A stretch of 17,865 nt of DNA, taken from RYN-433 sp036558265. Its GTDB lineage: Bacteria; Planctomycetota; Phycisphaerae; Tepidisphaerales; Tepidisphaeraceae. The stretch is from assembly GCA_036558265.1 (NCBI GenBank), contig DATBFY010000712.1, forward strand, positions 1-17,865, read 5' to 3'. Both the position numbers and the translations under genes were made by a program. The notes under the pieces were generated by a model, which did no database searches, had not been told where the DNA came from, and saw only the letters and a program-made list of their open reading frames with translations. Shown one piece after another: positions 7,416 to 14,268 of the stretch. Numbering within the stretch: position 1 is the first letter of the stretch; each line of letters starts with the position of its first letter.

Positions 7416-8642
7416 ATGATCGACATCAGCGCCCTGTACGGCGGACTCGAAACCCCCAGCACCCCTCACCGCTACGGCCGGCGGATCACCCAGATCGACC
7501 CGCCCGCCCACCAGCGCATGGCCGTCGCCAAGTCCGCCCGCGAGCGCCGCCCCATCGTCGTCTGGAATCTCACCCGCACCTGCAACCTCAAGTGCGTCCA
7601 TTGTTACACCGATTCCGACGCCCGCCGCTACCCGGGCGAGCTCCCCACCGACACCTGCAAGGCGGTCCTCGATGACCTGGCGGATTTCAAGGTCCCCGCC
7701 GTCCTTTTCTCCGGCGGCGAGCCGCTGGTCCACCCCGACCTCTTCGACCTCGCCGCCCACGCCCGCTCAAAGGGCCTCCACGTCGTCCTTTCCACCAACG
7801 GCACCCTGATCAACCGTGAACGCGCCAAGAAGCTCAAGGACCTCGAGTTTGCCTACGTCGGCATCAGCCTCGACAGCGCCATCCCCGCCGTCCACGACGA
7901 GTTCCGCGGCGTCCCGGGCGCCTTCGAACGCACGATGCGAGGGTTCCGCTATTGCATCGAGGTCGGCCAGAAGGTCGGCCTGCGCCTCACCCTCACACGC
8001 CACACCGCCCAGAACCTCGACCAGATCTTCGACCTGATCGAGCGCGAGGGCATCGACCGCGCCTGCTTCTATCACCTCTGCCCCGCCGGTCGCGGCAAGG
8101 ACCTGACGGCGCTCACCGCCGATGAATCCCGCGACGCCGTCGATACGATCGTCACCCGCACGCAGTCCCTCCTCGACCGCGGCCGACGCGTGGAGATCCT
8201 CACCGTGGACAACCACGCCGACGGCCCCTACCTCTACCTCCGCATGCTCCGCGAGAACCACCCCCGCGCCCAACAGGTCCTCGACATGCTCGCCTGGAAC
8301 GGCGGCGGTCGCTACTCGTCCGGCGTCGGCATCGCCAGCATTGACTTCTACGGCAACGTCCACGCCGACCAGTTCTCCATGTTCCGATCCTTCGGCAACG
8401 TCAAGGAACGCAGGTTCTCACAGATCTGGCAGGACCTCTCCAACCCCGTCATGGCCGGCCTCAAGGAACGCCTGGCCCTGCTCACCGGCCGTTGCGCCGC
8501 CTGCCGCTTCAAGGACGTCTGCGGCGGCTCGCTGCGCGCCCGCGCCGAAATCACCACCGGCGACCCCTGGGCTTCCGACCCCGGCTGCTACCTGACTGAT
8601 GACGAGGTCGCGTCCGTCGAACAGGCAATTCGCTCAACGTAG
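7416..8642 (+). CDS. Radical SAM/SPASM protein, AhbC/NirJ-like
   Basis: The 408-residue enzyme has the radical SAM cluster motif TRTCNLKCVHCYTDSDA with Cys56, Cys60 and Cys63 binding the 4Fe-4S cluster, then FSGGEPL (98-104) and STNGTLI (126-132). A C-terminal SPASM-like set, GRCAACRFKDVCGG...CYLTDDE (Cys360, 363, 369, 391), should bind an auxiliary cluster. The overall text is closest to 12,18-didecarboxysiroheme deacetylase (AhbC) and its heme d1 relative NirJ: the N-terminus MIDISALYGG...RYGRR, the CFYHLCPAGRGKDL stretch, TVDNHADGPYLYLRMLRE and RAEITTGDPWASDPGCYLTD all recall that family. I chose the ATG at 7416 over 7371 because it has GGAG 5 bases upstream and gives the family's usual start. 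No other heme, siroheme or nir gene is visible, so another substrate is possible. The gene is convergent with fusA and its codons end largely in C. Confidence 0.85.
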   Translation: MIDISALYGGLETPSTPHRYGRRITQIDPPAHQRMAVAKSARERRPIVVWNLTRTCNLKCVHCYTDSDARRYPGELPTDTCKAVLDDLADFKVPAVLFSGGEPLVHPDLFDLAAHARSKGLHVVLSTNGTLINRERAKKLKDLEFAYVGISLDSAIPAVHDEFRGVPGAFERTMRGFRYCIEVGQKVGLRLTLTRHTAQNLDQIFDLIEREGIDRACFYHLCPAGRGKDLTALTADESRDAVDTIVTRTQSLLDRGRRVEILTVDNHADGPYLYLRMLRENHPRAQQVLDMLAWNGGGRYSSGVGIASIDFYGNVHADQFSMFRSFGNVKERRFSQIWQDLSNPVMAGLKERLALLTGRCAACRFKDVCGGSLRARAEITTGDPWASDPGCYLTDDEVASVEQAIRST

Positions 8643-8660
8643 GAACGCCGTGTCTCCGCG

Positions 8661-8701
8661 CGAAAAAAGAACCGGGACGGCGAATCGCTTCGCCGTCCCG
8701 G
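8661..8701 (-). terminator. Intrinsic terminator of fusA
   Basis: A perfect 13-base inverted repeat has arms at 8672-8684 (ccgggacggcgaa) and 8689-8701 with a 4-base loop (tcgc). On the minus strand the stem is followed directly by TTCTTTTTTC, a strong T tract, and it lies about 63 bases beyond the fusA stop codon. It is therefore a classical Rho-independent terminator for fusA. For the convergent radical SAM gene, which ends 29 bases before the stem, the plus-strand flank is cctcttggc, not a proper T run, so termination from that side would be weaker. Confidence 0.9.
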
Positions 8702-8764
8702 CCTCTTGGCAGGGTGAAACTCTCGATGGGGTCAATCTGTCGCCAGAAAATCTATCGGCCGAGG

Positions 8765-10912
8765 CTACTTGTTCTCTTCAAGGATCTGCCGCTGCACGCC
8801 CGCCGGCACCTGCGCGTATTTGAGCGGCTCCATGACGCTCGACGCGCGGCCGGTGGACATCGACCGCAGCTCGGTCGTATACCCGAACATCTCCGACAGC
8901 GGAACCTCCGCCTCGACGATGCGGGTGTTCCCGCGCTGCTCACTGTTTACGATCAGGCCGCGACGGCGGTTCAGGTCGCCGGTGACGTTCCCGACGAATT
9001 CCTCGGGCGTCGTCACCACGACCTTCATGATGGGCTCGAGCAGCGTCGCGCCGGCGGCGTGGCAGGCGTCCTTGAACGCGATCGAGCCTGCAAGCTCGAA
9101 CGCCACCTGCGAGCTGTCCACCGGGTGGTAGCTCCCGTCCACCAGCGTTACCTTCACGTTGATCATCGGGTAGTTCGCCAGCACGCCCGTCTTGGCCGCC
9201 ATCCGCGCGCCGTACTCGACGCTGGGGATGTACTCCTTGGGGATCGAACCGCCGAACACCTTGTTCTCGAACGCGAAGTTGTCCGCCCAGCCGAGCTTCT
9301 TGAGGTCCTCGGCGGGCAGGGGCTTGCCGTCCGGGCCCGTGCCGTCGAACGGCTCCAGGTTGATCGTGCAGTCGCCGAACTGGCCGCGACCGCCGGTCTG
9401 CTTCACGTGCTTGCCGCGGACGTTCTGCACCGACCGGGTGATCGTCTCCTTGTAGGCGACCTTCGGCTTGCCGACGATCACGTCCACCTTGTGGTCGCGC
9501 GTCAGCCGCAGGCGCAGGATCTCCAGGTGCAGCTCGCCCATGCCGGCGATGATCGTCTGCCCCGTCTCCTCGTCGTAGTGTGCCTGGAACGTCGGGTCCT
9601 CACGACGCAGCACCGTCAGCGCCTCGCCCAGCTTCTGCTTGTCGTTGGCCGTCTTGGGCTCGATCGACATGCTGATGACCGGCTCGGGGAAGCTCGGCCG
9701 CTCCAGCAGCACCGGCTTGTCCGGGTCGCACAGCGTGTCGCCGGTCAGGGCGTCCTTGATCCCGATGACCGCGACGATGTCACCGGCCTCGGCGACCTCC
9801 AGCGGCAACCGATCCGCCGCGTGCATCTGGAACATGCGGCTCACGTTCTCGCGCGAGCTGCGGTTCACGTTCAGCACGCGCTCGCCCTTGGCGAGCTTTC
9901 CGCTGTACACGCGGACGTACGTCAGCGTCCCGTGCTGGTCGGTCACGATCTTGAACGCCAGGCCGCAGAACGGTTCGCCCGGGTCGCTCTTGCGCTCGAT
10001 CACCTTCTCCGGGTCCTTCACGTCGTGACCGTGGATCGGGGGCAGGTCGGTCGGCGAGGGCAGGTAGTCGATGACCCCGTCCAGGAGTCGCTGCACGCCT
10101 ACGTACTTCAGCGCCGACCCGCAGAACACCGGGTGGCACTTGAAGGCGATCGTCCCCTTGCGCAGCGCCGTCCGGATCTCCTGCTCGCTCAGTTCCTCGC
10201 CGTTGAGGAACTTCTCGGTCAGGCCGTCGTCCAACTCGGCCGCCTTCTCCACCAGGACGGCGCGCCACTTGTCGTACCGCTCGCGCTCGTCGTCGGGGAT
10301 GGGCTTCTCGATCTGGGTCTTGCCCTTGTCCTTGTCGTCCTTCAGGTTGAAGTAGATCGCGACGCCGCGGATCAGGTCCATGATCCCCTGAAACGTGCTG
10401 CTCTGCCCGATCGGGATCTGCACCGCCACCGCCGGGGCGCCCAACCGTTCCAGGATCGAGTTGAACGAGAAGTCGAAGTCCGCCCCGATCTTGTCCATCT
10501 TGTTGATGAAGCAGACGCGCGGAACGTTGTACTTGGTCGCTTGGCGCCAGACGGTTTCGGACTGAGCTTCGACCCCTTCCTTGCCGTCGAACACCGCTAC
10601 CGCCCCGTCCAGCACCCGCATCGATCGCTCCACCTCGGCCGTGAAGTCCACGTGGCCCGGCGTGTCGATCAGGTTGACCGTGTAGCGTTCGCCGTTGCGG
10701 TCCCAGGGGCAGGTGGTGGCGGCGGAGTTGATGGTGATGCCGCGCTTCTGCTCTTCGGGATCGAAGTCCATGGTGGCGGTGCCCTCATGCACTTCGCCCA
10801 TCTTGTGGATCTTGCCCGTGTAATACAGGATTCGCTCGGAGACGGTGGTCTTCCCCGCGTCGATGTGAGCGGCGATCCCGATGTTCCGAATCTTCGACAT
10901 GTCGCGTGCCAT
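8765..10912 (-). CDS. fusA: Translation elongation factor G
   Basis: The 715-residue product is a full-length EF-G, the GTPase that drives tRNA-mRNA translocation on the ribosome. GTP-binding motifs are intact: AHIDAGKT (15-22), RGITI (57-61), DTPGHVDF (83-90), NKMD (137-140) and GSAL (265-268). The later domains are also present, ending in GYTTELRSMSTGRASSVMEP and YAQVPAGVQRQILEENK. The frame is open further upstream to 11074, but the ATG at 10912 gives the normal start MARDMSKIRNIGIAAHIDAG and has AGAGGA 4 bases before it. Unlike the classical str operon, no rpsL, rpsG or tuf gene is adjacent; fusA here is a single-gene unit with a leader of its own and a strong terminator. In the C-terminal part the usual SMEFSHY-type motif reads SSVMEPLKYA, a modest variation. 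I see nothing to suggest it is inactive. Confidence 0.97.
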   Translation of the reverse strand: MARDMSKIRNIGIAAHIDAGKTTVSERILYYTGKIHKMGEVHEGTATMDFDPEEQKRGITINSAATTCPWDRNGERYTVNLIDTPGHVDFTAEVERSMRVLDGAVAVFDGKEGVEAQSETVWRQATKYNVPRVCFINKMDKIGADFDFSFNSILERLGAPAVAVQIPIGQSSTFQGIMDLIRGVAIYFNLKDDKDKGKTQIEKPIPDDERERYDKWRAVLVEKAAELDDGLTEKFLNGEELSEQEIRTALRKGTIAFKCHPVFCGSALKYVGVQRLLDGVIDYLPSPTDLPPIHGHDVKDPEKVIERKSDPGEPFCGLAFKIVTDQHGTLTYVRVYSGKLAKGERVLNVNRSSRENVSRMFQMHAADRLPLEVAEAGDIVAVIGIKDALTGDTLCDPDKPVLLERPSFPEPVISMSIEPKTANDKQKLGEALTVLRREDPTFQAHYDEETGQTIIAGMGELHLEILRLRLTRDHKVDVIVGKPKVAYKETITRSVQNVRGKHVKQTGGRGQFGDCTINLEPFDGTGPDGKPLPAEDLKKLGWADNFAFENKVFGGSIPKEYIPSVEYGARMAAKTGVLANYPMINVKVTLVDGSYHPVDSSQVAFELAGSIAFKDACHAAGATLLEPIMKVVVTTPEEFVGNVTGDLNRRRGLIVNSEQRGNTRIVEAEVPLSEMFGYTTELRSMSTGRASSVMEPLKYAQVPAGVQRQILEENK

Positions 10913-11145
10913 AACGTCCTCTTTTTCTCGCTTCTCGATCCTGACTTTTCGCTGCTGATGGAAACACAAAACCCGCGGGTGATTCGTATGCGGGATCGGC
11001 CCTGCGGGTTCGTTTACCGTCCACCGGTGGGTGGGCGAGCTTCGATTGTCGCGCCGCTCGAAGCTCCGCTGCATGATCGCTCGCTCATACTGACCATGCA
11101 GGGCTTCGCGGTCAGCATGAGCCGTTAATTCGGCTCGATCTTCAT
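10913..11145 (-). promoter_or_regulatory. Structured fusA 5' leader with six-codon mini-ORF and inverted repeats
   Basis: Read on the minus strand, the region upstream of fusA holds, in order: an AGGAG ribosome binding site five bases before a mini-ORF at 11145-11125 (ATG to TAA, peptide MKIEPN); an inverted repeat with 13-base arms (11083-11095 and 11110-11122) whose one mismatch becomes a G-U pair only in minus-strand RNA; a perfect 9-base inverted repeat (11037-11045 and 11058-11066); and 7-base arms at 10970-10976 and 11004-11010 followed by TTTGTGTTT. The arrangement resembles a leader-peptide or attenuator-type region. Its transcription and any role are inferred, and no clear -35/-10 pair could be assigned. 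Confidence 0.4.
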
Positions 11146-11839
11146 CGTCGCTCCTGTTCCTGTCCCCGGCGTGTCTCAGTCACGCGGGTGGGGTCCGTCG
11201 GTGGTGGGATTGCCAATTATGTACGTCAGCTAACGCCCGAGGTTTGACGCCATGCGCCGTTCTTCGAGCCTTTCCGGCATTTTCTGGCATCCGCCGCAAA
11301 AGGGTCGGCTAATTTACCGGCCGCGCAAGTCCCGTCAAGCATGAATGATCGGTCAACCTACACTATCGGCCGAGAAAATGCATCGCTCACATCCATAATC
11401 GTGCAAACGATCGCTCGACTTCCAGCGAACAGGACCAGAAATGACAACGTACTAACTTGCGTGCATCCAGTCGTGCCGATTCACACGTTCTTCTTTCCCC
11501 TGGTGCGGTCAGACGTCCCCGGATCAACCTGGCGATTTTACTTTATCAAATTTCCTGTATTTACCGGTCTTTGGGCTCAGTCTGGTCGCATTAATTTCCG
11601 ATACACATAGGGTAGACCGACCAGCGTTTCGTGGGGCGGTACGGGAGAATGGCCAGTCGGAAAGGATTCCCGACTTCTGTCCGTATCCATCTGACCTGCC
11701 TGGGGTTGTGGAGACATCCCCTCTTCAGGTCAATCCCCCGTTGAAACAGTTCGGCTCGATAACCGCATCAGGCAGGAAGATGTCGCGTCCCCGATGCGCC
11801 GCCAACAGGCGGGCCGCAGTCGACCGACCAGGAAGTTAC
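11146..11839. other. Intergenic stretch without a convincing gene, partly AT-rich
   Basis: This is the rest of the gap between the divergent fusA and glycoside hydrolase genes. About 11341-11620 is clearly richer in A and T than the surroundings (35 of 60 bases in 11521-11580), and this probably includes promoter sequence for the glycoside hydrolase gene, although I could not fix a -35/-10 pair. An 89-codon open frame at 11341-11610 has no ribosome binding site, no recognisable motif and an unusual composition for this genome, so it is not called. No RNA gene was recognised. Confidence 0.5.
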
Positions 11840-14041
11840 ATGCGTCAAGCGGCTGTCCTTTCTCTGTTCATCCTGATCGCCGGGGTGTGGATTCGTCCCC
11901 ACTTCACCGGCGCTGGAGAGGCCCCGCCGCCGCACGCCGCCGCCGACGTTTTCAACCTCAATCCTGCTCCTGTCTTGTCGAGCGTCCCTCCCGCCACGCA
12001 ACCCGCGGCGGCAACTCAGCCCTCGCCCTGGAAACAATTGCGTGGCGCCGAGGGCTATTGGCGCGTTGCCGAGAGTCATTCGGGCGTCTGGTGGTTTGTT
12101 TCCCCCGACGACAAGCCCGAGTTCCTGAACACTGTCACCACCGTGCAGCCGTTCCAGCTTGCCCGGGACAAGGACGGGCCCGCCTTCCTCTCGACCGACT
12201 ATGACGGCGGGCTCTCGAATAACGGCAACCTCGATGCCTGGGCCGCCAAGACCCTGGCTCGCGTGCAGGGGGCGGGGTTCAAGGGACTGGGCGCCTGGTC
12301 GCACCCGGTCTTCCACAAGTCGAACGTCCCGATGTCGCGCGACCTCAACGTCTGGTCGTGGATGCACGGCGCGGCAAGGCGGTTCTACGCCCCGGAGTTC
12401 GCAGCCACCGCCGACGAGGCCATCCGCACTCAGGTGGATCCGCTCAAGCGAAACAAGAGCCTGGTCGGGTATTTCATCGACAATGAGCTCGATTGGAGCG
12501 ACGCGTCGTGCGGGCCGGGCGTGTACTTCGACTACCTTCCCGCCGCGGACCCGAATCGCATGGAGGTCACGCGGGTGATCCAGTCGGTCTGGACCACGGT
12601 CGAGAAGTTCAACGGCGACTGGAAGGTCAAGCTCAAGGACTGGAAGGACCTGGACGGCTGGCAGGCCCTTCCCCGCGTACCGCAACAGTCTTATGCCCGG
12701 CTGTTCAGCGCCTGGATCGGCCACATGGCCGAGGACTATTTCCGCCTGACCACCACGCTGATCCACAAGTACGACCAGAACCACCTGATCCTGGGCGTGC
12801 GCTTCAAGGGATGGGCGATGCGCGAGGTCGTCAAGGCCATGCGCGGCTACACCGACGTGGTCTCGCTCAACTACTACCCTGCCGACGCGCGGCTCGATCC
12901 GGACATGTTCCGGATGATCCACGAGGTGTCGGGCCAGCCGATCATGCTGTCGGAGTACTCGTTCCACGCGTTGGACGGGCGCAGCGGCAACCGCAACACG
13001 GTGGGCTTTTCGGCGCAGGTGCTTGATCAGCAGGCCCGCGGCGACGGCTATCGACTGATGACGACGCGGCTGGCGCGCGTGCCGTACGTCATCGGCGCCG
13101 ACTGGTTCCAGTGGAACGACGAGCCGCCGAGCGGCCGCGCCAACGACGGCGAGGACGCCAATTTCGGCGTGGTGGACATCGACGACAAGCCTTACGACGC
13201 GCTAATCGCCTCGATCCGCGCCACGACGCCTCTGCTGAACCCGCTGCACGAGAAGAGCGCGACCGACCCCGGCCGCGACATCTGGCGCGAGTCGTTTGCC
13301 GACAAGCCGGTCGCCCGCGTGCCCTACCTGACGCACCCGATCCGGCTCAACGGCGAACTGTCCGACTGGCCCAGGGAAGCGCGCGTGCAGGGCATCCGTC
13401 ACTCGCCGACGGTGGGGCTGGACCGTTCGAAGCTGCCGCTTCCCAACGTTTACCTGGGCTGGCGCGAGGACGGGATCTACATGGGCTGCGAGGTCTACGA
13501 CAACGACATCATGGGCGCGCCCGCCCAGGGGTGGTGGTGGACGCGCGACAACTTCGAGTTCTGGATCTCGACCAAGCCGGTCGGCAGCGACCAGGACGGT
13601 TACGACCCCTCCTGCCACCAGTTCTTCTTCGTGCCCAACAGCTTTCCGGGCGAGGACGGCGTGTGCGGCACGGTGGGCGAGTTCCACCGTGACGGCGACG
13701 GGCTCAAGGACAACCTGATCCCGCATCCCGACATCAAGAACGTCACGCGCATCTTCCCCGACCGCTACGTGGTCGAGATCTTCATCCCCAACAAGGCGCT
13801 GCGCGGCTACGACCCGAAGAAGAACAACGCGCTGGCCTTCAACATCCACTTCCGGAACTTCCAGCATGCCCTGGATTATTTCTGGAGCGCGCCCAAGGAC
13901 GTGCTGACGCAGCTTCGCCCGAACACGTGGGGTCCGGTGTACCTGGAACCGCCGGTCTCTGGGGGCAAGACGGTCGAAGCGCTCAAGAGCCCCACCCACC
14001 ACACGGCGCCTGCGACGCAGGCGACGGCGAGCGTCAACTAA
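11840..14041 (+). CDS. Secreted GH50/agarase-like glycoside hydrolase with C-terminal CBM9-like domain
   Basis: The 733-residue protein starts MRQAAVLSLFILIAGVWIRP, an N-terminal hydrophobic signal; the ATG at 11840 is chosen because AGGAAG lies 5 bases upstream, and the longer frame from 11708 lacks this. A Pro/Ala/Thr-rich linker (about 28-62) precedes the catalytic part. Residues about 65-465 look like a clan GH-A barrel of the beta-agarase/beta-galactosidase kind. YFIDNELDWSD carries the likely acid/base Glu216, and MLSEYSFHALDG the likely nucleophile Glu372. GADWFQWNDEPPSGR and NFGVVDIDDKPYDALIASIR recall GH50 agarases. Residues about 490-705 form a CBM9-like sugar-binding domain (IRLNGELSDWP, VYLGWREDGIYMGCEVYDND, DNFEFWIST). 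It should cut a galactose-containing polysaccharide outside the cytoplasm, but the substrate cannot be fixed from sequence. A Thr/Ala-rich tail ends the protein. The RTX gene follows 227 bases downstream in the same direction. Confidence 0.8.
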   Translation: MRQAAVLSLFILIAGVWIRPHFTGAGEAPPPHAAADVFNLNPAPVLSSVPPATQPAAATQPSPWKQLRGAEGYWRVAESHSGVWWFVSPDDKPEFLNTVTTVQPFQLARDKDGPAFLSTDYDGGLSNNGNLDAWAAKTLARVQGAGFKGLGAWSHPVFHKSNVPMSRDLNVWSWMHGAARRFYAPEFAATADEAIRTQVDPLKRNKSLVGYFIDNELDWSDASCGPGVYFDYLPAADPNRMEVTRVIQSVWTTVEKFNGDWKVKLKDWKDLDGWQALPRVPQQSYARLFSAWIGHMAEDYFRLTTTLIHKYDQNHLILGVRFKGWAMREVVKAMRGYTDVVSLNYYPADARLDPDMFRMIHEVSGQPIMLSEYSFHALDGRSGNRNTVGFSAQVLDQQARGDGYRLMTTRLARVPYVIGADWFQWNDEPPSGRANDGEDANFGVVDIDDKPYDALIASIRATTPLLNPLHEKSATDPGRDIWRESFADKPVARVPYLTHPIRLNGELSDWPREARVQGIRHSPTVGLDRSKLPLPNVYLGWREDGIYMGCEVYDNDIMGAPAQGWWWTRDNFEFWISTKPVGSDQDGYDPSCHQFFFVPNSFPGEDGVCGTVGEFHRDGDGLKDNLIPHPDIKNVTRIFPDRYVVEIFIPNKALRGYDPKKNNALAFNIHFRNFQHALDYFWSAPKDVLTQLRPNTWGPVYLEPPVSGGKTVEALKSPTHHTAPATQATASVN

Positions 14042-14268
14042 ATCATGGCGGTTAGTTGGTTCCCCGGATGAGACATCGGCACAGGACCGCGCATGCCGCC
14101 CGCGCCTTCCTACCCCGTACATTTCCCGCATCTTGACACGGCTTGCCAACCGGGCCCAACGGATTTTCTTGCTTTCCGTTGCAGTTGTGCTTAACTCTAG
14201 CGGAACCGCGCGCGGTTTGCGTCCAAGCCGCGTCGGTATCCCGCCAAAAGGCTTGGAGAGGCAAGAAC

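Noticed and set aside
8714..11128. 804-codon plus-strand open frame antisense to fusA
   Set aside because: It covers fusA in reverse, has His/Arg/Leu-rich text with no domain and no ribosome binding site. It is a by-product of high GC and fusA codon bias.
11216..11221. CATAAT on the minus strand as a fusA -10 box
   Set aside because: No -35-like hexamer is found at 16-18 bases spacing, so the promoter could not be supported.
11341..11610. 89-codon open frame in the AT-rich gap
   Set aside because: There is no ribosome binding site, no recognisable motif, and the position fits a promoter region; it is kept only as part of the intergenic description.
14133..14138. TTGACA upstream of the RTX gene as a -35 box
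   Set aside because: No acceptable -10 hexamer lies 16-18 bases downstream, so no promoter is called.
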